Positions 36,144 through 45,780 of a DNA stretch of 64,000 nucleotides are shown here, piece by piece. The stretch is taken from positions 174,118-238,117 of the forward strand of contig CALVVU010000004.1 of the NCBI GenBank assembly GCA_944363975.1, given 5' to 3'. The stretch's first letter is position 1. Each line of letters opens with the position of its first letter. The notes under the pieces were generated by a model. It ran no database searches. It was not told the origin of the DNA and saw only the letters and a list, made by a program, of their open reading frames with translations. This stretch comes from Candidatus Coprovivens excrementavium. Lineage in GTDB: Bacteria; Bacillota_I; Bacilli_A; RF39; UBA660. A program made the translations under genes and the position numbers.

Positions 36144-36163
36144 ATAAAAAAGCCTTAAGGCTT
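36144..36163 (-). terminator. Terminator after tadC
   Basis: AAGCCTTAAGGCTT is a 14-base palindrome followed by six T residues on the minus strand. Confidence 0.65.
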
Positions 36164-36168
36164 AATTA

Positions 36169-36810
36169 CTATAAAGAAAATAAAATTATAACTCCTATCA
36201 TTAAAAATCCAAAAAATAGACTTAACAATGCAGCTTTATAAGGAATCATACGATAATATCTTATAATGCTTTTATTTTCTTTTTCTCTAAGAAAATCCAA
36301 TTGCAATGTAATGCTTTCATTTAAAGAATTACCATATCTATTAGCTTCCATAATACTAATTATAATATTATTTATTAATAAACTAGGAATTATATCTTTT
36401 AATGAAGTCAAAGCCTCATCCAGAGTTTTACCACCTTTAACATTAGCAAGTTCTCTTTTAAATTCCTCACTAAGCTCATTATCAATAACGCTAGTAGTTA
36501 AAACAAGTGAATTCTTTATACTATGATTTCCTTTTAAAATTAATAAAAAAGTTGAAAAGAATTCATCAGCTTGCTTCTCTAATAAAATGGTTCTTCTTTT
36601 TATACCACAGTCTAATATTATATACTCTAAAAAGAAATAATATATCAAAGCACAAATAGGAGCTACTATATAACCATATGGAGATAAAAACAATAATCCA
36701 ATAAACAATATTAATGTACTTACTAAACGCATATATATAAATACCTCAGGCTTAATATGCAATCCTAATAATTTTATTTTTCTACTTATTTTATTACTCT
36801 TTTTTATCAT
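36169..36810 (-). CDS. tadC: TadC-like type II/Tad inner-membrane platform protein
   Basis: 213 aa. GSPII_F-type platform domain. TM segments lie at about 27-60 and at the C-terminus (AALLSLFFGFLMIGVIILF); a cytosolic helical part contains VKGGKTLDEALTSLKDIIPS and NRYGNSLNESI. Shorter than typical TadC (about 300 aa), so the N-terminal soluble part is reduced. Its start overlaps tadB by 17 bases. Part of tadZ-A-B-C. Confidence 0.8.
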   Translation of the reverse strand: MIKKSNKISRKIKLLGLHIKPEVFIYMRLVSTLILFIGLLFLSPYGYIVAPICALIYYFFLEYIILDCGIKRRTILLEKQADEFFSTFLLILKGNHSIKNSLVLTTSVIDNELSEEFKRELANVKGGKTLDEALTSLKDIIPSLLINNIIISIMEANRYGNSLNESITLQLDFLREKENKSIIRYYRMIPYKAALLSLFFGFLMIGVIILFSL

Positions 36811-37783
36811 TTACACTACCCCCTATTATTCTTCTTAAGAATAACATATATAACAAATAAATTATCCCCAAAATAAGAATTAAAAATACTCCTATTTCAC
36901 TTAATAAAACATCAATATATCTTTTATTAAACAATAATATAGATACAATAAAAATTAATGGCAATAATAAAAAAACTAAATGAGCAATCTTATTTACACT
37001 ATAATAAACATTCATTTCCTGTTCAAAACGTTCATCCATAATTAAATATTTTTCTATTTCTTCAAAAACTAAAGCAGCACTAATACCACTTACATCGATA
37101 ATCTTAAAACTATTAGCAATTCTTCTAACAGGTTCTAAACGCGTTCGATAATACAAACGATAAAAAGCATCAGAAACATCTAATCCTATTCTCATATCGG
37201 CTAAGACTTTCTTAAATTCTAATCTTAAATTGCCATCTGTACGATTAATTACGTCATTAACAGCTTGTTCCGTACTTCTATTAACTTTATAGCTATTTTC
37301 CATTATAATAACAGCTTTTAATATATCTTGATTACCGATACTTTTATGATGATTATCCTTAAATACCCAATAAAAATCCGGTAATAAAAAACCTAATACA
37401 AAACATATCAATACTAAATATAATAAAATTTCATCATTATATAAAATAACTAAAAACAAATATAATAAAATCATCAATATACCAAAGACAAACTTTAAAG
37501 AAATAAAATCAATTTCTCTTCTTAATTTACTATCATCATTAATAAATTTTTTATAAGTCCTTGCTAAACCATTAAAAATAACTAAACTATCTAGGAAATT
37601 ACCTACAACTAAAATTATCTTATAAAAAGATTTATACTCTAAATTATCATCACCCAAATTAATAGAATAATCACTTAATCTGTTTTTTATCATTATACTA
37701 CGAATATATTTAACAAGAAGATATAATAAGAACAAACATATTATTAAAAGAATAATCTGTAGCAATACTCTATATTCTTCCAT
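36794..37783 (-). CDS. tadB: TadB-like platform protein
   Basis: 329 aa. N-terminal TM helix, soluble part, a double TM (SLKFVFGILMILLYLFLVILY and LVLICFVLGFLLPDFYWVF), the GSPII_F helical domain with IIMENSYKVNRSTEQAVND and GLDVSDAFYRLYYRT, then two C-terminal TM helices. It forms the membrane platform with TadC, on which the TadA ATPase acts. Middle gene of the Tad operon. Confidence 0.82.
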   Translation of the reverse strand: MEEYRVLLQIILLIICLFLLYLLVKYIRSIMIKNRLSDYSINLGDDNLEYKSFYKIILVVGNFLDSLVIFNGLARTYKKFINDDSKLRREIDFISLKFVFGILMILLYLFLVILYNDEILLYLVLICFVLGFLLPDFYWVFKDNHHKSIGNQDILKAVIIMENSYKVNRSTEQAVNDVINRTDGNLRLEFKKVLADMRIGLDVSDAFYRLYYRTRLEPVRRIANSFKIIDVSGISAALVFEEIEKYLIMDERFEQEMNVYYSVNKIAHLVFLLLPLIFIVSILLFNKRYIDVLLSEIGVFLILILGIIYLLYMLFLRRIIGGSVNDKKE

Positions 37784-37794
37784 ATTATACCTCC

Positions 37795-39117
37795 TTATTT
37801 ACTTTTTTTAAAAATATCATCTAAATCATATATTCCTTCATTTCTAATCTTATCTAATACTTTAGGAACATACTTTTCTAGTACAAATTCACCTTGAACA
37901 ATATTTTTATCATTAAGACCTTCATTACGAAAATCGAAAATTGTTTTTAATACTAATTCTTCATTCTTAACTCCAACCAATTCAGAAATATTAGTTATTT
38001 TACGACGACCATCACGCATACGAGCAATATGAACTACTAAATCAATTGCGTTATTTATATATTCTCTCATAGCTCTAATTGGTACTTCTAAACCATCCAT
38101 TAATACCATTGTTTCCAATCTCGTCATTGCATCTTTAACATTGTTAGCATGAATAGTAGTAATTGAACCATCATGTCCAGTATTCATTACCTGTAACATA
38201 TCATACGCTTCATTACCACGAACTTCGCCAACTATTATACGATCGGGACGCATACGCATGGCATTACGTACTAAACTTCTCATTGTTACTTCTCCAACCC
38301 CATCATAATTAGCACTTCTTGTTTCTAAAGAAACTAGATTACTTTTATTCAAACGCAATTCTCGAACATCTTCAATAGTTATAATTCTTTCCTTATCATC
38401 AATATATTCACCCAGAATATTTAAAACCGAAGTCTTACCAGCACCGGCTGCTCCTGAAATAATAATATTTAATTTAGCTTTAACTGCAGCTTCTAAAAAA
38501 CGAGCCATATAAGGAGTTAATGTTCCATTACGAATCAAATCTTCCATCGTAACAATATTTTTTCTAAACTTACGAATAGTCATAACTGGTCCATCCGAAA
38601 GAGGAGGAATAATTGCATTAAAACGACTTCCATCCTTTAAACGAGCATCAACCATTGGCTTATTAACATCAATCGTCTTTCCTGATGGTTCAATTAATCT
38701 TTCGATTGTTCTAATAATATGACGATCATTAATAAACGAAACTGACAGATCCCTTTCAATTTTTCCATCTATTTCCACAAAAACCTCATTAGGACTATTA
38801 ACCATTATTTCAGTAATATTATCATCATTTAAAAGTTCAGTAATTGGTCCATACCCATTAACTTCACCATCTATTAAATGAAACAAATAACTTCTCTCTT
38901 GATTAGACAAATCATAACCATAAGTAATATCGTCTATTTCACTATTAATTAAGTCTTTATTAACGTATTGTTCTATTAAACCCTTATCACTTAAATCTTC
39001 TAATATTCTTAATCTAAAATCATCTAACAAATTTTTATCTTTAAACGCTGTATAATCATTAACTACATTATTTTGAATATTCCTTTTTATATTAAACTCT
39101 TCTAATAATCTACTCAT
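37795..39117 (-). CDS. tadA: TadA/CpaF-type secretion ATPase
   Basis: 440 aa. Assembly motor of Tad pili or type II-like secretion. N-terminal domain includes [20 protein letters not shown]. The ATPase core has Walker [12 protein letters not shown], the Asp box [10 protein letters not shown], Walker [19 protein letters not shown], and the His box [13 protein letters not shown]. The match to CpaF/TadA rather than PilB is clear from GYGPLT-like and IHANN motifs. Overlaps tadZ by four bases. Confidence 0.95.
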   Translation of the reverse strand: MSRLLEEFNIKRNIQNNVVNDYTAFKDKNLLDDFRLRILEDLSDKGLIEQYVNKDLINSEIDDITYGYDLSNQERSYLFHLIDGEVNGYGPITELLNDDNITEIMVNSPNEVFVEIDGKIERDLSVSFINDRHIIRTIERLIEPSGKTIDVNKPMVDARLKDGSRFNAIIPPLSDGPVMTIRKFRKNIVTMEDLIRNGTLTPYMARFLEAAVKAKLNIIISGAAGAGKTSVLNILGEYIDDKERIITIEDVRELRLNKSNLVSLETRSANYDGVGEVTMRSLVRNAMRMRPDRIIVGEVRGNEAYDMLQVMNTGHDGSITTIHANNVKDAMTRLETMVLMDGLEVPIRAMREYINNAIDLVVHIARMRDGRRKITNISELVGVKNEELVLKTIFDFRNEGLNDKNIVQGEFVLEKYVPKVLDKIRNEGIYDLDDIFKKSK

Positions 39118-39899
39118 TTCGAACTATTCCTTTCCAATAAATCAGTCGCCATAAGAACAAAAGTCTTATAATCGTCAGTCATAACATCAGCAAACTTTCT
39201 ATCTAAAGAAACAATAGCTCCCTTCATAACTAATTTTTCCATATCTTTTAAATACATATCAGCAGAAAGAGAATAATTAATATCATGATTAATAATTTTA
39301 CGCATTTCATATAAACTAAAATATGATTTAAAAGGATCACGACTATTATTTAGTAATAAACTATAATTCTTAATTTTTAAATTATCTAAAATAGACAATA
39401 AACTTCTAATATTTTTTAAATCCAAAGGATCATTAGTAATAAAAAACATAATTTCATCAACCGAATCAAGAACCATTAAATTAATATCATTCAAAGCATG
39501 ATTAGTATCAATTAATACCACATCATAAATCTCACATGCCTTATCAATAATTGTCTTAATAGATTGAATTTCAACTTTATTAGCATCTCGCGGATCTTTA
39601 GGTGCTGCTAGTACATCTATATAATTATCAACTTTAATTGTATAATTATCAAAAGTAGTAAAAGAACCATTCATTAAGTCAAAACTCATATTATAAACAC
39701 TACGATCATTACTTTTATTTAAATATAAAGCAATTCCTCCACTATACAAATCCATATCAATTACTAAAACTTTTTTCTCTAATTGCTCAAAAATACCAGC
39801 AAAATTTAAAATATTAGTTGTTTTTCCAACACCACCTTTTGCTGAAAAAAAACACATACTTTTACCTTTTTTTATCTTCATATTATCACTAACCTTCAT
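39114..39899 (-). CDS. tadZ: TadZ/CpaE-like MinD-ParA family ATPase
   Basis: 261 aa. Deviant Walker A FFSAKGGVGKTTNILNFA near the N-terminus (about 18-35), Walker A' region VLVIDMDLYSGGIALYL, and VVLIDTNHALND. In Tad systems TadZ/CpaE localises the machine to a site in the cell. It lacks the N-terminal receiver-like domain of many TadZ, resembling the short monoderm version. First gene of the Tad group and preceded by its own promoter (39918-39946) just after the terminator of the InlB-type gene. Confidence 0.82.
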   Translation of the reverse strand: MKVSDNMKIKKGKSMCFFSAKGGVGKTTNILNFAGIFEQLEKKVLVIDMDLYSGGIALYLNKSNDRSVYNMSFDLMNGSFTTFDNYTIKVDNYIDVLAAPKDPRDANKVEIQSIKTIIDKACEIYDVVLIDTNHALNDINLMVLDSVDEIMFFITNDPLDLKNIRSLLSILDNLKIKNYSLLLNNSRDPFKSYFSLYEMRKIINHDINYSLSADMYLKDMEKLVMKGAIVSLDRKFADVMTDDYKTFVLMATDLLERNSSK

Positions 39900-39917
39900 A
39901 ATCCCCTACTCTTATAA

Positions 39918-39946
39918 ATTATATCATTTTATAAGCTTTGTAACAA
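39918..39946 (-). promoter_or_regulatory. Sigma-A-type promoter of the tad operon
   Basis: TTGTTA, 17-base spacer, TGATATAAT (extended -10) on the minus strand, directly after the upstream terminator and 19 bases before the tadZ start. Confidence 0.75.
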
Positions 39947-39947
39947 G

Positions 39948-39975
39948 AAAAAAGATAATACTTTCATATTATCTT
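39948..39975 (-). terminator. Terminator after the 978-aa repeat protein
   Basis: AAGATAATA, CTTTCA loop, TATTATCTT, then TTTTTTCTTG on the minus strand. Confidence 0.8.
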
Positions 39976-42910
39976 ATTCTGCTAAATGTAATTCTATATC
40001 ACTTACAATTTCAGTAGTAGTAATATCAAAAGACAAACCTTCTCCATCAACCCATTCTAATTCTTCATAACCTGTAAAGTCGTATCCTTCTTTTACTACT
40101 GTTCTCTCACTTATAATCGTATCATTTTCATAAACAATTAAAACACCCATTAATCCATCATTATTATAAAAACTAACTTCATATGTTTTTTCAACTGGTT
40201 CAGGTTCAACTACATCTTCTTTTATTCCAACAATCTTAATATTATCATAATTACTAATTTCAATTACATAACTAGATGTTTCTTCGCCATTCAACACATA
40301 TTTATTTAGTTCGATATCGTTAACTTTCCAACCAATAATTCCCTCTGGCAAAGCTTCACCACCAGGTATAATAATTTCTTTAACACCATAAGCATAACTT
40401 GTTGGATATGCCTCATCATCGATAGTTAATGTTTCGCCATCTTCATCAACATAAGAAATTTCATAAGTAAGAATTTCCCATCTAGCAATTAATAGCATAT
40501 CTGCTTTAACAGCAGTACCACTCTCAATCATTGAACTACTATTTACATCGTACCATCCAATAAATTGATATCCTTCTTTAGTCGGTGTTGGTAATTCAAT
40601 ATTCGTTCCATCAACATACTTATTATTAATTGTTCCAGAATCTAATGTTCCACCATCTAAATAATAAGAAACATGTCTATATACTGTAGTATCTTCTAAT
40701 ACAGCAAATAAATTAATCACTTCTTTATCAGTAGAAGTTAAATTCTTAACTACTAAATCATCACCATAATAAATTGGACCATCTTCACTAGTTGACCAAC
40801 CAACTAACTTAGTATTTAAAGGTACATAAGAACTATGACTACCAAAATCGCAATCTTGATCATAAGTACAAGTAACATCAGGAATAGAAATATCATTCAT
40901 ATCAAAATGAATTGTATAAGTATTAGCAACCCATTTTGCGGTCAATTTAATGTCTTTTTGATATCCTGTTAAATTATTACCAATTAATGGCTCACCATCA
41001 ATTAACCAACCATCAAATTTATATCCTTCTTTAACAGGAGTTGGTAATAATACACTCTCTAAAGCTACATAACTTACAGGTGCTTCACCATCAAATTTAC
41101 CACCATCTAAGTCATAAGCAATAGTATAACGATATTCATTAGTCCATTTAGCTACCAATTTAACAGTATCTTCTGTAAAATCAGAATTCGCTATTAAACT
41201 GTCTTTGCTATATACTAATCCTGTTTTTTCTGACTTCCAGCCATCAAATACATAACCTTCTTTATTAACTACAACATCAGATATCAAACAATTAGTATAA
41301 GTACAAGTTTTATTATCAACAAAATCATCATCATTATAGTATTGAATTGTATAAGTTTTTTCTTTCCATTTAGCTTTTAATGTAACATCAGAAGCTCCTA
41401 TTACAACAACTTCTTTTTCATTTTTAACTTGTAATCCAGTACCTTCAATAACTTCCCATCCAACAAAATCATAGCCTGTCTTCGTTGGTAAATTTAATGT
41501 ATATGTTTTATTATTTTCCAAATTTAATGAATCATATGTAAATGATTTGAAATTTTCTTCAGTAACAATTCCACCATCTAAATCATATGTTACATAATAC
41601 TTAATTAATTCATATTCTGGATTCAAAGTAAATTCTTTTTCATCTATAGTTGTAAAGTTTTTAACATTATCACCTAAATAAATTTTACTATCTTCATTAA
41701 TATACCATTTAGTAAATTTACGACCTTCTGGGACTTCATCATCAGTAATATCAATAACACAATCCTGGTCATATGTACATACTACTTTCTCATCTCTATA
41801 TACGAAAGAATATGTTATCGGTTCAAATACTGCTTTAACCACAATATCTTTATCAGGTAAATCTGTTCCATCAAAAGGATTATCATTATAAGTCCAATTA
41901 ACAAAATTATATCCAACTTTACTTACATCTGGTAGTGTAATACTTTCATCTTCAGTAGTAAATGATGTTTGTGGACTAACAACATCACTGAATGTACCAC
42001 CATCTAAATCATATGTTACCTTATAACTAACTGTCTTCCATATTGCATACAAAGTAATTTCTTCATTATCACCAAGTATTACTCCCATATCGGTGCTTTC
42101 ATTATATATAGTATCACCATCTGGAGAAGTTGACCATCCAGCAAAAATATAATTAGCACGTGGTCCAAATAAACTATCATATTTTTCAAAAGAGCAATTA
42201 ATTTCTTCATTACCTATATTTCCATAAGTACAAATTCTTTGTTCTGTTGAATCATCGAAATTATTATTATATGTAATTGTATAACTAATTTGTTCCCATT
42301 TTGTTTCTAAAACTAACTCTTCATTTTCTCCAAGTAACTCTTCTGTAATAGGAGTGTTTAAATCAAAACATTCTTCACTATCTTTCAATGTCCAACATGT
42401 GAACTTATAACCAGGTCTATTATTTAAAAGAGGTATTTCAGCAGCTGAAATTTTTTCTCCATAACTCACATTTATCGTCTTAGTTTCAAACACATCTTCT
42501 AAACCAGCATTAGATAAAAATTTAACTGGTATCGAATTTCCCATACATGACGGATCAACACATTCACCATTTACATGTGTTATCTCGAATCCCTCTTCAG
42601 GGACTGTTAAATCAATTCCACTAAGAGAATCAATCCAAAAACCATCCGTAATTTTGTAATAAATAACAAAATCAGTACTTGATTCAAACTCGGTAGTATC
42701 TATCGTAGAAGAACCAAGCATAACTGAATAGGAATCAAATATTCCTGAATAAAACGGTGAATCACTAGGCGTTAAAGTATTAGAAAACATATGTGTACCA
42801 ATAACATAAGAATCATCAGGTATTTCATCTAAAGTATATGTTTTAGCATCTACGACATTCATCATAACAAAGATACTTAAACCAAATAATATAACTCTTA
42901 ATTTATTCAT
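39974..42910 (-). CDS. Secreted InlB-B-repeat protein with six paired cysteines
   Basis: 978 aa. Signal peptide (LRVILFGLSIFVMMNVVDA), a short unique N-domain, then a rod of Listeria-Bacteroides (InlB B) repeats, each about 65-80 residues and ending in GYxFxGW and LxAKW type motifs. Two repeat kinds alternate: a YDLDGG kind (about 299, 441, 599, 748) and a CTYDQDC kind (Cys 227/239, 378/384, 536/541, 681/687). All 12 Cys lie in six close pairs. No LPxTG, SLH or TM anchor is visible at the end (DIELHLAE). It follows the shorter repeat protein by 12 bases and precedes the tad genes. Confidence 0.8.
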   Translation of the reverse strand: MNKLRVILFGLSIFVMMNVVDAKTYTLDEIPDDSYVIGTHMFSNTLTPSDSPFYSGIFDSYSVMLGSSTIDTTEFESSTDFVIYYKITDGFWIDSLSGIDLTVPEEGFEITHVNGECVDPSCMGNSIPVKFLSNAGLEDVFETKTINVSYGEKISAAEIPLLNNRPGYKFTCWTLKDSEECFDLNTPITEELLGENEELVLETKWEQISYTITYNNNFDDSTEQRICTYGNIGNEEINCSFEKYDSLFGPRANYIFAGWSTSPDGDTIYNESTDMGVILGDNEEITLYAIWKTVSYKVTYDLDGGTFSDVVSPQTSFTTEDESITLPDVSKVGYNFVNWTYNDNPFDGTDLPDKDIVVKAVFEPITYSFVYRDEKVVCTYDQDCVIDITDDEVPEGRKFTKWYINEDSKIYLGDNVKNFTTIDEKEFTLNPEYELIKYYVTYDLDGGIVTEENFKSFTYDSLNLENNKTYTLNLPTKTGYDFVGWEVIEGTGLQVKNEKEVVVIGASDVTLKAKWKEKTYTIQYYNDDDFVDNKTCTYTNCLISDVVVNKEGYVFDGWKSEKTGLVYSKDSLIANSDFTEDTVKLVAKWTNEYRYTIAYDLDGGKFDGEAPVSYVALESVLLPTPVKEGYKFDGWLIDGEPLIGNNLTGYQKDIKLTAKWVANTYTIHFDMNDISIPDVTCTYDQDCDFGSHSSYVPLNTKLVGWSTSEDGPIYYGDDLVVKNLTSTDKEVINLFAVLEDTTVYRHVSYYLDGGTLDSGTINNKYVDGTNIELPTPTKEGYQFIGWYDVNSSSMIESGTAVKADMLLIARWEILTYEISYVDEDGETLTIDDEAYPTSYAYGVKEIIIPGGEALPEGIIGWKVNDIELNKYVLNGEETSSYVIEISNYDNIKIVGIKEDVVEPEPVEKTYEVSFYNNDGLMGVLIVYENDTIISERTVVKEGYDFTGYEELEWVDGEGLSFDITTTEIVSDIELHLAE

Positions 42911-42922
42911 TATCTCACCTCA

Positions 42923-44194
42923 TTACTTTGACGCATTAAAGATTTCGCCATCTATTGTTACTCTAAATGAAGAAGCACGTTGTTTAAATACACTATTATT
43001 CATTCTATATCCACCACTATAAGTACCAACATTTATCCAACGACCACTAAATGAATATTCTATTTTATCTATATCACTATTAGGAACACCAGACACAGTA
43101 AGTACGCAATCTTGAGCATATGCATCTGGTAATGTACAAGTAACCTTAAAACTTTGCTTAGACCATGACGCCGTTACAGTTGCATTAGAAGTAAGTAATA
43201 TACCATTGGCATTACTTCCATTAGAAGTTTGCCAGCTAGACAAATTATAGTATTTTTTTGTCGGCTTACATCTATTTAGTATGCTAGTTGTTATTCTTGT
43301 ACCAGATTCTAACCTAACAGCAGAACATGAACCACTACCACCATTTAAATTAAAACTTAAATTATAATAAGTTTTAGGTATCTCACGCCATATTGCATAG
43401 AAAGTAACATTTTTAGTAATTCTTGTCGAAGATATATTTGAACTACTAGCATTTTTATTTGTATTAAAACCAACTAAAGTATATCCACTTCTAGTCGCTG
43501 TACAAGTATTTCTTGCTAAACTACCGTTTTTAATACTTTGATTTCCACAATTTCTACCTAAAGTTCCGCCATTACCATTAAATCTAACAGTATATGTTTT
43601 ATTACTATCGTCTTCTTTTTCATCATCTTCTGGTTCTTCAGGCTCTTCAGGTTCTTCCTCTTCTGCTTCCCATACTGCTACAATAATTAAATCCATATTA
43701 ACAGGTTGATTAAAATCATAATCAACACCGTTTACCTGCCAACCTCTAAAAATAAAACCATCTTTTACAGGATCTTCAGGTTTGCTAACAACTTGTCCGC
43801 TTTCCAATACTTGATTAGCATAAGTCGTTCCACCATCAGTAGCAAAACTAACTGTATAATAAACTTTATCTGGCTCTAATTCTTGCCATGCAGCTTTCAA
43901 AGTAATATCTCCTGATACACTTTGACTAAAATCATATAATTCATCGCCTAACATCCAACCGATAAAGACATAACCATCTCTCGTTGGTACATCTGGCTCC
44001 TCAACTATCTTACCATCTTCAATTTCTATTGCTGCAACACTGCCTCCATCATTAGGATCAAAACTAACTTTAAATGTTTGCAAAGTTTCAACCTTATTAG
44101 CAGGAATCATACAAAAAGCAGCAATAATACCAATACAAAATACTAATACTATAGTATTAACTATTAATGTTTTCTTCTTTTTATTCTGGTCCAT
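42923..44194 (-). CDS. Membrane-anchored InlB-B-repeat protein
   Basis: About 423 aa. N-terminal TM (LIVNTIVLVFCIGIIAAFCMI), then InlB B repeats: FDPNDGGSVAAIEIEDG...GYVFIGW, FATDGGTT...GFIFRGW, an acidic Glu/Pro/Asp linker, NGNGGTLGRN and NLNGGSG. The end domain is distinct and Cys-containing (FKVTCTLPDAYAQDCVL). The extracellular Cys come in three pairs (219/234, 293/312, 356/366; numbering counts three residues before the chosen ATG). As an anchor-bearing partner it could hold the longer secreted repeat protein to the cell. It has its own promoter at 44225-44253. The ATG at 44194 is better spaced from AGGAAG than the GTG three codons earlier. Confidence 0.8.
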   Translation of the reverse strand: MDQNKKKKTLIVNTIVLVFCIGIIAAFCMIPANKVETLQTFKVSFDPNDGGSVAAIEIEDGKIVEEPDVPTRDGYVFIGWMLGDELYDFSQSVSGDITLKAAWQELEPDKVYYTVSFATDGGTTYANQVLESGQVVSKPEDPVKDGFIFRGWQVNGVDYDFNQPVNMDLIIVAVWEAEEEEPEEPEEPEDDEKEDDSNKTYTVRFNGNGGTLGRNCGNQSIKNGSLARNTCTATRSGYTLVGFNTNKNASSSNISSTRITKNVTFYAIWREIPKTYYNLSFNLNGGSGSCSAVRLESGTRITTSILNRCKPTKKYYNLSSWQTSNGSNANGILLTSNATVTASWSKQSFKVTCTLPDAYAQDCVLTVSGVPNSDIDKIEYSFSGRWINVGTYSGGYRMNNSVFKQRASSFRVTIDGEIFNASK

Positions 44195-44224
44195 AAAATT
44201 CACACTTCCTATACTCTTAATAAG

Positions 44225-44253
44225 ATTATAACATCACAAAATATAAAAGTAAA
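44225..44253 (-). promoter_or_regulatory. Sigma-A-type promoter for the repeat-protein pair
   Basis: TTTACT, 17-base spacer, TATAAT on the minus strand, 30 bases before the start codon. Confidence 0.7.
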
Positions 44254-44314
44254 TTAGAAAAAATTATATATCTAATATTATTATTTTACGATTATTTTTT
44301 ATCTTTATGCCAAA

Positions 44315-44340
44315 TAAAAAAAGGCAAAAATTATTTGCCT
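44315..44340 (-). terminator. Terminator after the FAD-dependent dehydrogenase
   Basis: AGGCAAA and TTTGCCT stem followed by seven T residues on the minus strand, over the stop codon. Confidence 0.85.
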
Positions 44341-45722
44341 AATATATCCCTTGCTGCAACCAAACCAGTAGCTGCTGCCGTAACAATATTACCAGCTTTA
44401 CCAGCTCCATCACCAATAAAATATATATTATCATTTTCTAATTTAAAATGATTGTTTGTTTGAATCTCATTACTAAAGAATTTAATCTCTGGTCCATAAA
44501 GTAATGTATCATCATTAGCTACACCAGGAATTATCTTATCTAGTGTTTCTAATCCTTCTAAAATATTTGTAATAATGCGATGTGGTAAAACTAAAGCTAA
44601 ATCCCCAGCCACACAATCTTTCAACGTCGGTTCAATAAAACCTTTATTAATCCTATGCCATTCACTTCTTCTTCCGTTCTTCAAATCTTTTAATGATTGA
44701 ATTATAGGTTTTCCATCTCCTAATACATTAGCTATTCTAGCAATACTTTCTCCGTATAATCTAGTATTAGTTACTGGTTCTGTTAAATTAACTTTCGAAA
44801 TAAAAGCAAAATTTGTATTATTACTCTTAACATCTTTTAAAGCATGACCATTAACACAAATATATCCATAATAATTTTCTTTTGCCACAAATCCACCTGG
44901 ATTAGTACAGAAAGTTCTCATCTCATCCCCATAAGTACTTGTTTTAATAAAAATAGTTGGATCATAAATAACCTTTGTAATTTCTTCCATAATATCTTTT
45001 CGTACTTCAACTCTAACTCCAATTTCAATACTTTGAGATAAGTATGGAATATTATATTTATCAGCTAATTCTTGAATCCACTTAGCACCTGTTCGACCTG
45101 GAGCAACAATTACATTTGTTCCTTTTAAAGTTATACTATCTTTACCAGTTACATAAGTAACATCATGATCATTTTCATTAATCGTATTTATATCTACAAC
45201 ATCTGCTCTATCTATTAGAGTAACACCTTTTTCAATTAAATAATCACAAATCCCATCTATATACTCTGGTAAATGATCACTTCCTAAGTGCTTTTGCTTA
45301 ATTATTAACAACTTAGCCCCTGCAATAGCAACTTTCTTTCTAATTTCTTTCGCTTCATCCATATTACTTGGATACACATCAGCATCCATTTTAAACTTAT
45401 TAAAGATTTCTTCAGTTTCATCAATCAACTTATTAGCTTCTGACTCTAACATATATTTCATTAAATCACTTTTACCTAATTTAGGAATAAAATTAAGCTT
45501 TCCATCAGAAAAAGTACCTGCTCCTCCATAACCAGCTAAAATTGCACAAGGATTACAATTTTGACAAGGTATTCCTTTCTTATTCATTGGACAAACTCTC
45601 TTTTGAACCCTAAATCCTTTATCCAATATAGCAATTTTTAAATTTTCATTATTTGTAATTAACTCATAAGCACTGAACAAACCAGCTGGTCCAGCACCTA
45701 TTATAATAACATCATATTTCAT
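44331..45722 (-). CDS. FAD-dependent dehydrogenase (COG2509-type)
   Basis: 463 aa. N-terminal FAD-binding Rossmann motif YDVIIIGAGPAGLFSAYEL, then RVCPMNKKGIPCQNCNPC and AILAGYGGAGTFSDGKLNF, which mark the COG2509 group of uncharacterised flavoproteins, and a C-terminal second FAD motif NIYFIGDGAGKAGNIVTAA. The CQNCNPC cluster may bind a metal or Fe-S cluster (inference). Widespread in anaerobic Firmicutes; electron partner unknown. AGGAGG precedes the ATG. Separate from the sigma gene upstream by a terminator. Confidence 0.9.
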   Translation of the reverse strand: MKYDVIIIGAGPAGLFSAYELITNNENLKIAILDKGFRVQKRVCPMNKKGIPCQNCNPCAILAGYGGAGTFSDGKLNFIPKLGKSDLMKYMLESEANKLIDETEEIFNKFKMDADVYPSNMDEAKEIRKKVAIAGAKLLIIKQKHLGSDHLPEYIDGICDYLIEKGVTLIDRADVVDINTINENDHDVTYVTGKDSITLKGTNVIVAPGRTGAKWIQELADKYNIPYLSQSIEIGVRVEVRKDIMEEITKVIYDPTIFIKTSTYGDEMRTFCTNPGGFVAKENYYGYICVNGHALKDVKSNNTNFAFISKVNLTEPVTNTRLYGESIARIANVLGDGKPIIQSLKDLKNGRRSEWHRINKGFIEPTLKDCVAGDLALVLPHRIITNILEGLETLDKIIPGVANDDTLLYGPEIKFFSNEIQTNNHFKLENDNIYFIGDGAGKAGNIVTAAATGLVAARDILGK

Positions 45723-45751
45723 TTGTTTAACCTCCTAGTAAATTCTAACAC

Positions 45752-45780
45752 AAAAAAAGACCTATATACTAGTCTTTTTT
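45752..45780 (-). terminator. Terminator after the giant sigma gene
   Basis: AAAAGAC and GTCTTTT stem with a T-run of seven on the minus strand, at the stop codon. Confidence 0.85.

Noticed and set aside
39974..44194. LPxTG or SLH anchoring of the InlB-repeat proteins
   Set aside because: Neither C-terminus shows a sortase motif with helix and basic tail, nor SLH repeats; only the shorter one has an N-terminal anchor.
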